A stretch of 64,000 nt of DNA, taken from NCBI GenBank assembly GCA_024506175.1, contig JAMBEQ010000266.1, forward strand, positions 1 to 64,000. Direction: 5' to 3'. The translations under genes were made by a program, and so were the position numbers. The notes below the pieces were generated by a model that was not told where the DNA came from, made no database searches, and saw only the letters and a program-made list of their open reading frames with translations. This document shows, one piece after another, positions 31,269 through 39,845 of the stretch. Source of the DNA: Methylocystis sp. (GTDB lineage Bacteria > Pseudomonadota > Alphaproteobacteria > Rhizobiales > Beijerinckiaceae). The first letter of the stretch is position 1. Every line of letters begins with the position of its first letter.

Positions 31269-32669
31269 ATGGCAGGTTCCAATCTCGTTCTGGGCATCCC
31301 GCCCGCGGTGCTCGATCTCAACCAGAAGGGGCTCATCGAGCGCGCCTTCCACGACGGGCTCTTCCCGAACCTCGCGTACCGCGCAGAGGCTCTCGCGGAG
31401 GAGTGGCCGGCGAACACCGGAACCGAGATGTTCATGTCTCGGCCGGGCCTGCTCACGCCGATCGTGCAGCCGCTCACGCCGGGCGCCGATCCGTCGCCGC
31501 AGGCGGTGCCGTTCGAGCAGTGGAGCGCGCAGCTTCAGCAGTTCAGCGGCGCGGTCGACACGCACATCCCGACGTCGACGACCGCGAGCGCGAACCTCTT
31601 CCTGCGCAACATCCATCAGCTCGGACTGCAGGCCGGGCAGAGCATCAACCGCATCGCGCGCGACCAGCTCTTCCAGAAGTACCTGGAAGGGCAGACGGTG
31701 CTCACGGCGGCGACGCAGACGACCGACACGCAGCTCTCGGTCGCGTCGCTCTCGGGCTTCGTCGAGGTCATCGTGCCGGGCACGAACGTCAAGCCGCAGC
31801 CGGTCTCGTCGGCGAACCCGCTGACGGTCAAGCTCGGGGCGACGGGCTCGGTGACGGTCTCGGTCGTCGGCTTCCAGCCGAACGATCCGCAAGTGCCGCT
31901 CGGTCCGGGCATCCTGCTCCTCAGCGGGCAGGTCGGCTCGGTCATCGCGACGCGCTCGCTCGTCAAGAGCATCTACGCGCCGCGCATCATCCGCTCCGGC
32001 GGCGGCGCGACGGTCGACGGCATCACGTCGTCGAACACGGTGGCGCTGCAGGACGTCATCAACGCGGTCGCGCAGCTCCGGCGCGCGAACGTGCAGCCGC
32101 ACCCGGACGGCTTCTACCACGCGCACATCTCGCCGGTCGCGAACAGCCAGTTCTTCGCGGATCCCGTGTTCCAGCGGCTCAACCAGTCGCTCCCCGAGCA
32201 CGTGATCTACAAGGAAGGCTTCATCGGCACGATCTCGGGCGTCATGTTCTTCATGAACAACGAGGCGCCGGAGAGCACGAACTCGGGCACGCTCATCGCG
32301 ACGGGCAACAACGCCAAGTTCGCGAGCGAGCTGCTCGCCGATGCGGTCAACGAGTCGAGCATCAACATCGGGCGCATCATCGTCACCGGGCGCGGCTCGG
32401 TCTACGAGAAGTACCTGAACGAAGATGCGTTCGTCACCGAGGCCGGGCTCAACGGCAAGGTCGGCGAGTTCGACGTCGTGAACAACAACGTCGCCATCCT
32501 CACCGAGCGCATCCGGCTCGTGCTGCGCGCGCCGCTCGACCGTCTGCAGCAGGTCGTCTCGGCCGCGTGGTCGATCAGCACCTCGTTCCCGGTGCCGAGC
32601 GACATCACCGCGCCGAGCGGGCAGGAGCGCTACAAGCGCGCCATCGTCATCGAGCACGCGCTCGGCTGA
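31269..32669 (+). CDS. Major capsid protein (HK97-fold likely)
   Basis: 466 aa. Follows a scaffold, has a strong ribosome-binding site, and shows the layout of HK97-fold capsid proteins: an N-terminal arm, an insertion rich in Val/Thr/Gly around residue 150-210, and the A-domain segment with HISPVANSQFFADPVFQRL and FIGTISGVMFFMN. Its size and position leave little doubt, though the fold itself was not computed. Confidence 0.8.
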   Translation: MAGSNLVLGIPPAVLDLNQKGLIERAFHDGLFPNLAYRAEALAEEWPANTGTEMFMSRPGLLTPIVQPLTPGADPSPQAVPFEQWSAQLQQFSGAVDTHIPTSTTASANLFLRNIHQLGLQAGQSINRIARDQLFQKYLEGQTVLTAATQTTDTQLSVASLSGFVEVIVPGTNVKPQPVSSANPLTVKLGATGSVTVSVVGFQPNDPQVPLGPGILLLSGQVGSVIATRSLVKSIYAPRIIRSGGGATVDGITSSNTVALQDVINAVAQLRRANVQPHPDGFYHAHISPVANSQFFADPVFQRLNQSLPEHVIYKEGFIGTISGVMFFMNNEAPESTNSGTLIATGNNAKFASELLADAVNESSINIGRIIVTGRGSVYEKYLNEDAFVTEAGLNGKVGEFDVVNNNVAILTERIRLVLRAPLDRLQQVVSAAWSISTSFPVPSDITAPSGQERYKRAIVIEHALG

Positions 32670-32847
32670 TCACGGGGGTCGAGCGGGAGCGCATCGGGCT
32701 TTCTCCTTTCCTCCCACCGGAACGCGGACACTCAGCGCTCACGCTCGACCCTTCGTGACTGCCCCGCTGCTCGATTACTCGGGCGCGGGGCAGTCGCGTA
32801 TCAAGGACAGCGCACGGCGCGACGTGCGCACGCATCGGAGGCAGAAC
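32670..32847 (+). other. Non-coding region with two long inverted repeats after the capsid gene
   Basis: Stem 1: GGGTCGAGCG (32676-32685) with CGCTCGACCC (32742-32751), loop about 56 nt. Stem 2: GACTGCCCCG (32757-32766) with CGGGGCAGTC (32786-32795), loop 19 nt. Probably terminates or attenuates transcription, or protects the capsid mRNA 3' end. No strong T-tract follows. Confidence 0.5.
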
Positions 32848-33189
32848 ATGGGTCGGAAGGTGAATCAGGAAGTGGAAGAGACGGAGCAGCCGGAGACGAG
32901 CGAGGCGGAACCGTCCGCGCCGATGCTCGAAGGCGGCGCGCTCGGCGTGACGGACACGAAGAAGCTCGACGGCGAGCAGCCGCAAACGAAGGTCTTCGAG
33001 CCGCCGAAGCGCAACGCGTTCCGCGTCGGCGGCTACCAGCCGATGCGCATCAACACGCCGTACGGCATCACGCACCTGCACCCGGGGCAGGTCGTCGACG
33101 ATCAGAACTACGACATCGAGAAGCTGAAGCAGCTCGGCATCCCGCTCACCGCGGTCGTCGAGCCGAAGCCCGTCGACGCGGCGAAGTAG
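32848..33189 (+). CDS. Head/neck small protein, 113 aa
   Basis: I prefer ATG 32848 (GGAGGCAGAAC upstream) to GTG 32755. The N-half is acidic and disordered. The C-half (FRVGGYQPMRINTPYGITHLHPGQVVDDQNYDIEKLKQLGIPLTAV) resembles small head-completion domains. It shares KKLDGEQPQ with the gene at 28488. Unknown role in the connector. Confidence 0.55.
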   Translation: MGRKVNQEVEETEQPETSEAEPSAPMLEGGALGVTDTKKLDGEQPQTKVFEPPKRNAFRVGGYQPMRINTPYGITHLHPGQVVDDQNYDIEKLKQLGIPLTAVVEPKPVDAAK

Positions 33190-33193
33190 GGGC

Positions 33194-33213
33194 CAGTCAA
33201 CACGTCTTTACTG
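33194..33213 (+). promoter_or_regulatory. Operator-like near-palindrome, copy 3
   Basis: CAGTCAACACGTCTTTACTG, two mismatches from perfect; sits between the stop at 33189 and ATG 33227. Confidence 0.5.
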
Positions 33214-33226
33214 AGAGGTCGTCTGC

Positions 33227-33634
33227 ATGCTCACCGATGACGAGATCGTCAAAGCACGGCACCACATGGGCTATCCCAACGTGTCGGCGGTCGCGACGTA
33301 CTCGCTCGGCATCCCGGCGGCGATGCAGACGACCTTCATGATCGAGGGCGCGCTCGTGCGCGTGCTCTTCAGCGCAGAGAAGAAGTTCCGCGAGCTGCTC
33401 GACAAGCTCGATCGCGCTGAGTGCAAGGTCGAAGAGGTGCTCGACGCCGTCGTGCTCTCGAAGGCCGAAGACGTCGAGTACAACCAGGACGCGCTGAAGA
33501 AGGTCGCGACCGTCTACAAGCTCTGGCAGCAGTCGATGGCGAACATGCTCGGCATCGTGCCGAACCCGTTCGACCAGCGCGAGTGGCTCGGGCTCGGCGA
33601 AGGCGGCGGAGTCAACGTGCCCGTCGTGGGCTGA
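33227..33634 (+). CDS. Head-tail connector/neck-type protein, 135 aa
   Basis: Helical N-terminal half (RHHMGYPNVSAVATYSLGI, FMIEGALVRVLF) and a C-terminal helix (FRELLDKLDRAECKVEEVLDAV). The position right after the capsid module and the small size fit an adaptor. GAGAGG precedes ATG; the operator copy 3 just upstream suggests regulation of the tail operon start. Confidence 0.55.
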   Translation: MLTDDEIVKARHHMGYPNVSAVATYSLGIPAAMQTTFMIEGALVRVLFSAEKKFRELLDKLDRAECKVEEVLDAVVLSKAEDVEYNQDALKKVATVYKLWQQSMANMLGIVPNPFDQREWLGLGEGGGVNVPVVG

Positions 33635-33648
33635 AGGGAGATCCGGTC

Positions 33649-33966
33649 ATGAAGATGCGAACGATCACGTCGGTGCTTCTCGGGCTCGTACTCGCGTGCG
33701 TGCTCTTCGTCGCAGCGTCCGTCATCGAGGCGTGTGCGGCGTTTCAGAAGGCGGTGCCGTTCCTTCCTCCGCCAGACGACACGGCGTGCGTCATCACCGA
33801 GGTCGAGAAGGGCATCGAGGATCCGGCGCAGGTCGTGAAGGATTGCAACCTCCTGAATTGGGCGCTCGACGACGTCATCAAGATGATCACGGGCGCGAAG
33901 AAGGCGAAGGCGGCGCGGCTCGCGGGGCTCGCGAGCGACGGAGGCCCGCCCGACGCGGGGAAGTGA
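33649..33966 (+). CDS. Small lipoprotein or membrane-anchored protein, 105 aa
   Basis: N-terminal hydrophobic signal (ITSVLLGLVLACVLFVAASVIEAC) with two candidate lipid-modified Cys. The mature part has a helix and ends with ASDGGPPDAGK, a Gly/Asp/Ala tail like myxobacterial lipoproteins. It sits inside the neck operon, an odd place for an envelope protein. Possibly a moron affecting the host envelope. Confidence 0.6.
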   Translation: MKMRTITSVLLGLVLACVLFVAASVIEACAAFQKAVPFLPPPDDTACVITEVEKGIEDPAQVVKDCNLLNWALDDVIKMITGAKKAKAARLAGLASDGGPPDAGK

Positions 33967-33969
33967 CGC

Positions 33970-34632
33970 GTGAGCGGGTGCGGTTGCGCGCAGCCGTGCG
34001 AATGCACGGGACAGCCCGTCGACGAGACGGAGCCTGTTCCCGTCGACGGCAAGGTGTGCGCGCCCGCACCGTGCACCGATGATCCGGGCTCGACGGCGAG
34101 CGACCCGTTCCCGCGCCTCACGCCCGGGCAGGCGCGCGTCAGCGTCGCGAACCGCACTGCGCGGCAGATCGACCGCGCACGGCAGCAGCTCGTCAAGCAG
34201 GGCTTCCGCCCGTACAACGTCGACCTCGTTTTCACGAAGTGGACGGGCGCGACGCGCGGCGACGGCACCGAGCAGGAGTACAAGCGCATCGCGCTCACCC
34301 CGAGCCCGAAGGTCATCGACCTCAGCGCGGTCACGCTCGGGCCCGTCGCGACGGGCGTGATGCCGATGGGCTCGATCCGGCTCGACAAGGTGAGCGCTTG
34401 CTACACGAGCGACATCCTCGAAGGCCGGCTCGATCCCGCGCACGCGGCGGGCACGCCCGAGCCGTTCGGCTTCTACTACGAGGTCTACGAGGACGGGCGC
34501 AACGGCACCGCCGAGCGCATGAAGTTCCGGCTCACGGCGAAGAACAAGAAGCCGTTCGGCTGGTCGCTGCTCCTCGAACGCATCAGCCAAGACGCCGCGC
34601 GCGACGGCACTCCCGCGGGAGCGTCGTCGTGA
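33970..34632 (+). CDS. Tail/neck structural protein with Cys-rich N-terminus, 220 aa
   Basis: GTG start; begins MSGCGCAQPCECTG, six Cys in the first 37 residues with C at 31 and 35, then a globular domain (VNRTARQIDRARQQLVKQGFRPYNVDLVFTKW...). Unusual for a neck protein. The short distance to the tail-completion gene, with GTGA overlap, places it in the connector operon. Function unknown. Confidence 0.5.
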   Translation: MSGCGCAQPCECTGQPVDETEPVPVDGKVCAPAPCTDDPGSTASDPFPRLTPGQARVSVANRTARQIDRARQQLVKQGFRPYNVDLVFTKWTGATRGDGTEQEYKRIALTPSPKVIDLSAVTLGPVATGVMPMGSIRLDKVSACYTSDILEGRLDPAHAAGTPEPFGFYYEVYEDGRNGTAERMKFRLTAKNKKPFGWSLLLERISQDAARDGTPAGASS

Positions 34633-35198
34633 AGGTCGACATCGCGCAGCACCCCGACCTGATGAAGTACATTCAGCTCGGGCTGAAGAAGACGATCGGC
34701 ATTGCGCTCGTCAGCAGCGCGCAGCGCATCGTGCAGCTCATCAACGTCGAGATCATCCCGAGCTTCGATCACCCGCCCGTCGATCGTGGGACGTACCGCG
34801 CGGGCTGGCGCGTCGAGGCGAAGCCGAACGTCGTGCACATCGTGAACACGGTGAAGCACTCCCCGTTCATCGAGTTCGGCGTGCGCGCGAGCAACGTGAA
34901 GCCCGGGCGTGCGATGGTGGGCGCGCTCACGCAGTGGGTGCGGAGGAAGGGCATCGGCGGCGGCGTGTCGAAGACGGGCAAGCCCACCAAGCCGAGCCTC
35001 GATCAAGCGGCGTCGACCGCGTGGGCGATCGCGAAGTCGATGGCGGGCTACCAGGCGAAGATCGGCTGGGTGCCGGGCACCGGCATCTTCAAGGGCAACA
35101 CGGCGCCGGGCGGCTTCCGCGTGCTCGAACGCGCGATGACGAAGTTCACGACGTTCTTCGAGGAAGAGTTCAAGTCGGCGCTCAAGAAGGTGAAGTGA
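34629..35198 (+). CDS. Tail completion/HK97 gp10-like protein
   Basis: 189 aa, GTG start overlapping the previous stop. The central DRGTYRAGWRVEAKP...SPFIEFGVRASNV..GRAMVGALTQWV matches the HK97 gp10/tail-completion family pattern. Located between the connector and tail genes as expected. The C-terminal 40 residues are basic. Confidence 0.65.
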   Translation: MKVDIAQHPDLMKYIQLGLKKTIGIALVSSAQRIVQLINVEIIPSFDHPPVDRGTYRAGWRVEAKPNVVHIVNTVKHSPFIEFGVRASNVKPGRAMVGALTQWVRRKGIGGGVSKTGKPTKPSLDQAASTAWAIAKSMAGYQAKIGWVPGTGIFKGNTAPGGFRVLERAMTKFTTFFEEEFKSALKKVK

Positions 35199-35992
35199 TG
35201 GCGTTCTCCGATCTCATCCGGTCGCTGCTCGTCGGCACCCCGTGGGGCGAGACGTTCCCGCCGCGTCCCGCTCCGCCACCGCCCGCGCGAGACGGGCGCA
35301 CCGCGGCGCTCGAAACGCTCCGCCTCTTCCTTTCGGAGCTGACGTTCTACCGGCGCGGCGACAAGAACGCGACGCTCATCCCCTTCTCGGTCGACATCGA
35401 TCGCATCTTCGTCGAGTGGCCGGATCACGAGGAGCAGAACGGCAAGGAGATGCCGCGCGTCGCGCTCATCAGCGGCGGTCCGGTCGACTACCAATCTGTC
35501 GGGCTCGGGTCGTGGATCGACGAGCGCACGATCGATCAATTCGGGCGCAACACAGCGATCCAGGTGCAGAGTCAGTACGTCGAGACGATCTTCGTCGACA
35601 TGATCTGCGCGACGAAGCAGGAGCGGCGCGCGATGCTCAACGGCATCGTCACCGCGCTCAACCCGACCGAGCTGATGTACGGCATCCGCTTCAAGATGCC
35701 GGACTACTACAACGAGGTCGTCACCTTCGCCGTCGAGAAGGCGACGATCAACGAGGACGAGGACAGCACGAAGGGAAGGCGCACCGCGCGCATCGAGCTG
35801 ACGATGTACTTCCACCAAGTCGCGCTCGTGAACGCCGAGCCGCTCCGTCCCGCGGTCACGGTGCTCACCGACTTCGATCCCGACGCGCCGGACGGCGAAG
35901 CCGTGCTCTACGTGCCCGAGGGCGAAGAGGATCTAAACGCGGCGGACATCGCAGCCGCGAGCATCACGCCGACGTCGAACGAGGCGCCGTGA
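35198..35992 (+). CDS. Tail terminator-like/connector protein, 264 aa
   Basis: TGATG coupling to the upstream gene. The body is mixed alpha/beta (LSELTFYRRGDKNATLIPFSVDIDRIFVEWPD) with no strong match; the acidic C-terminus (DAPDGEAVLYVPEGEEDLN) may be a flexible tail. Position directly before the sheath suggests a tail terminator. Role is inferred from gene order. Confidence 0.5.
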   Translation: MAFSDLIRSLLVGTPWGETFPPRPAPPPPARDGRTAALETLRLFLSELTFYRRGDKNATLIPFSVDIDRIFVEWPDHEEQNGKEMPRVALISGGPVDYQSVGLGSWIDERTIDQFGRNTAIQVQSQYVETIFVDMICATKQERRAMLNGIVTALNPTELMYGIRFKMPDYYNEVVTFAVEKATINEDEDSTKGRRTARIELTMYFHQVALVNAEPLRPAVTVLTDFDPDAPDGEAVLYVPEGEEDLNAADIAAASITPTSNEAP

Positions 35993-36061
35993 TGCACTGC
36001 TCGACAGAGACCGTCACCACGTGAGAGCATCTGCCCCACACCGACCCGAGGAGCCAGGACC

Positions 36062-38587
36062 ATGAGCGTGTTCGTTAGGCGTTTTCTGAGTGACCCGGGC
36101 GAGGACGTCCTTCTTGAGATCGAGAGCGTCAACATCCTCGATCTCGATCCGCCGGCTTCGATCGCGGGCGTCGGCACCGGCACGGTGTGCATCGTCGGCG
36201 AGTTCGAGAACGGACCGTTCGAGACGGTCACCGAGGTCGCCGACGCGAACGACATGGTCGCGACGTTCGGCTCGCTCGGCTACACGTACAACGGCGTCGT
36301 CGCGAACAATCCCTGCGCGCGCTCGCGCAAGAGCGACGCCGCACCCGTCGCGGAGTTCTGGAACGGCAACGGCTTCGTCCAGCTCTCCGGCAAGCTCTTC
36401 TCGCGTCTGCTCATCTGCCGCGTCGACACCTCGGTCGGCATCGTGCAGTTCAACCGGCAGGCGTTCCTCGTCGGCGCGGGCGGCTTCAGCTTCCCGCTCT
36501 CGCCGGGCCAGATCCTCTCGCTCGACGACGGCTCGGGACCGACGAGCGCGACGTTCAACGCCACGGCGGCGATCGTCACGGGCTCGGGCGGCACCTTCCC
36601 GACGACGTTCGCGGGCGGCGAGACGCTCACCATCGGCTTCGACGCGCAGCCGAACTTCACGGTCACCTTCCTCGCTGCGGACCAGTCGGCGGCGCAGGTT
36701 GCGACGCGCATCAACCAGTACGCGGGCTTCACGCTCTGCGACACGACCGGCGGCAACATCCGCCTGACGAGCGTGCAGCTCGGCACGGGCGCGCAGATCC
36801 GCGTCGTCTCGGGCTCGTCGGGCGTGCTCACGAAGCTCGGGCTCGTCGCGGGCACGACGTTCGGCGGCGGCAACGTCGCGAACATCGCGGCGGTCACCCC
36901 TGCCGAGGTGAAGGCGATCGTCGAGGCAGCGGTCTCGGGCACGAGCGTACGCGTGCAGCCCGATGGGCACCTGCGCATCTCGAAGGTCTTCTCGGCGGTC
37001 GGCGACTACATCGCGGTCGGCAGCGCGACGACGGCGACGGCGCTCGGCTTCACCTTCGGGATGATGGCGAGCAACGACGGCATCGCGCGCCTGCGCTCGG
37101 GCGCGGAGACGTTCCCGACGACGTTCGCGGGCGGCGAGACGCTCACGCTCGGCGTCGACAACCAGCCGAACGTCACGGTCACCTTCCAGGCAGGCGACCA
37201 GTCGCAGGCGCAGGTCATCTCGCGCATCAACGCGGCGATGGGCTTCACGTGCGCGAGCGTCATCGACGCGACGCACACGATGCTGCAGGGGCAGGCGAAC
37301 GGCGGCGAGATCCGTGTCATCGGCGGCACGACGCTCGCGCTGACGCAGCTCGGGCTCGTCGCCGCGACGATCATCGACGCCGCTCCGATCACCGCGGGCA
37401 CCATCCCCGCGGGCACGGTCGTGCGCGACACGGGCTCGACGAAGCTCTTCGTCACGATGCAGGACATCGCGGTCACGACGGCGAGCGGCGGGCCCTACTC
37501 GGTCAAGGTGCGGCACGCGACCGACGACGGCACGGGCGTCAGCGCGAGCGCGGCGACGATCACGGTCGTCGATCAGCCGATCGCGTTCGCGAGCTTCGCG
37601 GTGACGAACCCCGCGCTCATCAACGCGGCGCTCACCGAGAGCCAGATCGACGCGATGTACACCGAGGCGCTCGGCTCCACGGTCGACATCAACACGGTCG
37701 CCAAAGAGATCAACATCATCTACTCGGCGAGGCAGTCGAACACGATCAGGAAGCAGCTCCGCTCGAACGTGCTCGACGCGAGCGCGAACGGCTGCTTCGG
37801 ACGCATGTGCATCCTGCGCACACCGATGAACACGCCGAAGACGATCGCGCTCTCGACGACGGCCGAGCCGGGCGTCGGCGCGTACCGCGACCAGCGCGTG
37901 ATCTACACGTACCCGAACGTGAACACGTTCGTTCCGCTCATCGCGCGCCGCGGAGCGCTCGCGGGCGGCGCGGGCTTCACCGACGACGGCAACATCGACG
38001 TCGGAGCTGACGGCTTCCTCGCGACGTGCATGAGCCAGCTCGCGCCCGAGGAGAACCCGGGTCAGGAGACGACGTTCACGAGCAACGCGAACGGCATCGA
38101 GACGGGCGCGAACGTCCAGGGCTTCAAGATCAACGACTACAAGGCGTTCAAGGCTGCCGGCATCTGCGCGCCGCGCATGAGCGACGGCGTGCTCATCTAC
38201 CAGTCGGGCGTCACGAGCGTCGATCCGCTCGTCAACCCGGAGCTGGTCAACATCGCGCGTCGGCGCATGGCCGACTTCATCCAAGACAGCATCGCGCAGC
38301 GCGCGAAGAGCTACGGCAAGAAGCTCTCGACGTTCGCGCGTCGCAAGGCGCTCGCGGGCGAGATCCGCATGTTCCTCCGCGACCTGCTCTCGCCGAACAA
38401 GCCGGAGAATCAGCGCATCGACGGCTTCACCGTCGACACGAAGGTCAACACGCAGACGTCGCTCGGCAAGGGCATCTTCCGCGTGAAGATCATCGTGCGC
38501 ACGCTCGCCTCGCTCGACTCGATCGTGCTCGACACGACGATCGGTAATCAGGTCACGGTCGACGAGGTGCTGCCGCAAGCGGCGTAA
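36062..38587 (+). CDS. Tail sheath protein with an internal tandem duplication
   Basis: 841 aa, larger than typical sheaths (about 400-700 aa). Its C-terminal ~250 residues (QRVIYTYPNV, FIQDSIAQRAKSYGKKL, VDTKVNTQTSLGKGIFRVKI) have the conserved sheath domain. The extra size comes from two related ~85-residue inserts (residues ~179-263 and ~351-434), probably surface-exposed sheath decorations. A GGAGCCAGGACC leader precedes ATG. Defines the phage as a myovirus. Confidence 0.85.
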   Translation: MSVFVRRFLSDPGEDVLLEIESVNILDLDPPASIAGVGTGTVCIVGEFENGPFETVTEVADANDMVATFGSLGYTYNGVVANNPCARSRKSDAAPVAEFWNGNGFVQLSGKLFSRLLICRVDTSVGIVQFNRQAFLVGAGGFSFPLSPGQILSLDDGSGPTSATFNATAAIVTGSGGTFPTTFAGGETLTIGFDAQPNFTVTFLAADQSAAQVATRINQYAGFTLCDTTGGNIRLTSVQLGTGAQIRVVSGSSGVLTKLGLVAGTTFGGGNVANIAAVTPAEVKAIVEAAVSGTSVRVQPDGHLRISKVFSAVGDYIAVGSATTATALGFTFGMMASNDGIARLRSGAETFPTTFAGGETLTLGVDNQPNVTVTFQAGDQSQAQVISRINAAMGFTCASVIDATHTMLQGQANGGEIRVIGGTTLALTQLGLVAATIIDAAPITAGTIPAGTVVRDTGSTKLFVTMQDIAVTTASGGPYSVKVRHATDDGTGVSASAATITVVDQPIAFASFAVTNPALINAALTESQIDAMYTEALGSTVDINTVAKEINIIYSARQSNTIRKQLRSNVLDASANGCFGRMCILRTPMNTPKTIALSTTAEPGVGAYRDQRVIYTYPNVNTFVPLIARRGALAGGAGFTDDGNIDVGADGFLATCMSQLAPEENPGQETTFTSNANGIETGANVQGFKINDYKAFKAAGICAPRMSDGVLIYQSGVTSVDPLVNPELVNIARRRMADFIQDSIAQRAKSYGKKLSTFARRKALAGEIRMFLRDLLSPNKPENQRIDGFTVDTKVNTQTSLGKGIFRVKIIVRTLASLDSIVLDTTIGNQVTVDEVLPQAA
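36596..36850 (+). repeat. Sheath internal repeat, unit 1
   Basis: Begins FPTTFAGGETLTIGFDAQPN and ends LGLVA; homologous to unit 2, with the first 35 nt of the two units identical. Confidence 0.75.
37112..37363 (+). repeat. Sheath internal repeat, unit 2
   Basis: Begins FPTTFAGGETLTLGVDNQPN and ends LGLVA; same length within one residue as unit 1. Confidence 0.75.
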
Positions 38588-38631
38588 CGGCTTCGGTCCG
38601 TCAGTTCTGACGGCACGCAAGGAGGAAGACA

Positions 38632-39066
38632 GTGGCGGACCAGAGGGTAAAGGGACAAGAAGTGAACGTCCTCTTCGTGCGCGCGAGCGTGCTCGAACAG
38701 TCGCTCACGAACGTGCAGGATGCATCCTTCGAGGTCGAGTTCGAGGTCATCACGAAGAAGTACCTCGGCAACAAGAGCGACACGAAGGACGACATCTACA
38801 ACGGCATCAAGGGCGACTACACGCTGCACCTGCACAACCAGGAATGGTTCGACTACCTCGCGGCGATCAAGGACCGCGCGCAGCGTCGCACGCCGGACGT
38901 CGTCTTCAACATCACGGCGGTGCTCGCGTTCCCGAACGGGCAGACGCCGAGCATCCTCGTGCCGGACATCAAGTTCAGCGGCGTCCCGATCAAGATGGGC
39001 TCGCGAAACGAGTACGTCGAGATCAAGCACGCGTGGGAGGCCGAAGACTTCGACGTGCAGAAGTAG
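38632..39066 (+). CDS. Tail tube protein
   Basis: 144 aa, GTG start after AAGGAGG. Immediately follows the sheath, with the beta-rich composition and size of myoviral tubes (FEVEFEVITKKYLGNKSD, GDYTLHLHNQEWFDYL, IKFSGVPIKMGSRNEYVEIKHAWEAED). Family inferred from position and pattern. Confidence 0.75.
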   Translation: MADQRVKGQEVNVLFVRASVLEQSLTNVQDASFEVEFEVITKKYLGNKSDTKDDIYNGIKGDYTLHLHNQEWFDYLAAIKDRAQRRTPDVVFNITAVLAFPNGQTPSILVPDIKFSGVPIKMGSRNEYVEIKHAWEAEDFDVQK

Positions 39067-39263
39067 ACGAAGGAGGCGCGCACGAGCGCGCTCGCGGGCG
39101 TCCCCATCTGCGAGCGCGCTCTTACGGGCGCCGATGAGCGAAGCACCTCGGCGAATCTCGCGGGACGGCGGGCGGCGACGAGTGCACCACGGGTTCGCGC
39201 CTCCTCACGGTGCTTGCTTCGCTCTTCGGTCGTCCACCACACCGAACCGAGAAGAGGCGCATC
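39067..39263 (+). other. Non-coding stretch between tail tube and chaperone
   Basis: A 197-nt stretch with two copies of GAGCGCGCTC and an imperfect inverted pair GAGCGAAGCAC / GTGCTTGCTTCGCTC. It may form an RNA structure. No coding frame is supported; no clear promoter. Confidence 0.4.
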
Positions 39264-39845
39264 ATGGCGAAGCCGAGGACGACTGCCGAGGAGCAGATGG
39301 CGGCGCGGCACAAGAAGCCGCAGAGCATCGAGGATCTCGCACCGAGCGAGGAGCCGACCGCAGAGGAGATCGAGGCGCTCGAAGAGCAGGAGCGCAGCGA
39401 CCCGCGCGCGAAGCTGCAGGCGGCAGCGGCACGGCCGCGGAGCGCCGAGCTGGCCGGCGACAAGCTGCCCGATTGGGTGAAGATGCCCGATCTCACGATC
39501 CCGAAGGGCGTCGAGGTCGCGTTCATGCGCTTCACCGATCGCTTCGACAACGAGCGGCAGATCATCATCTGGGAGCTGAGCGTTCGCGACGAGCGGCTCG
39601 CGCGCGGGCGCACGATGGGCGACTTCGACCGGCTCGCGGACGAGAGCGCGAAGCAGATGATCCGCGCCATCGACGGCGAGAAGGTGGACGAGGGCAACCC
39701 GCTCATCCTCGAACGCTTCTGGGATGATCTCCGCGCGAAGGACCGCGCCGTCGTCAAGGCGTGGTTCCACAAGGCGCACACGCTGAGCGACGTGGAGCGT
39801 GTCGATTTTTTCAAGAATCGCGTCGCGTCCAGGCGCGCGGTCTAG
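39264..39845 (+). CDS. Tail assembly chaperone, short (0-frame) product
   Basis: 193 aa. Acidic/charged N-terminus (LAPSEEPTAEEIEALEEQERS) and a helical domain (LARGRTMGDFDRLADESAKQMIRAI) of the lambda gpG/T-type between tail tube and tape measure. It carries a slippery T TTT TTC heptamer at codons 181-183. After a -1 shift the reading frame continues to 40168 as a longer protein. ATG 39264 is 3 nt after GAAGAGGCGC. Confidence 0.75.
   Translation: MAKPRTTAEEQMAARHKKPQSIEDLAPSEEPTAEEIEALEEQERSDPRAKLQAAAARPRSAELAGDKLPDWVKMPDLTIPKGVEVAFMRFTDRFDNERQIIIWELSVRDERLARGRTMGDFDRLADESAKQMIRAIDGEKVDEGNPLILERFWDDLRAKDRAVVKAWFHKAHTLSDVERVDFFKNRVASRRAV
39806..39812 (+). promoter_or_regulatory. -1 programmed ribosomal frameshift site
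   Basis: T TTT TTC heptamer (codons Phe-Phe), the standard X XXY YYZ geometry of -1 frameshifting in tail assembly chaperone genes; the -1 frame stays open from 39812 to the TAG at 40166-40168. Confidence 0.8.

Noticed and set aside
36014-38620. 868-codon minus-strand open frame
   Set aside because: Complement of the sheath gene. No supporting feature.
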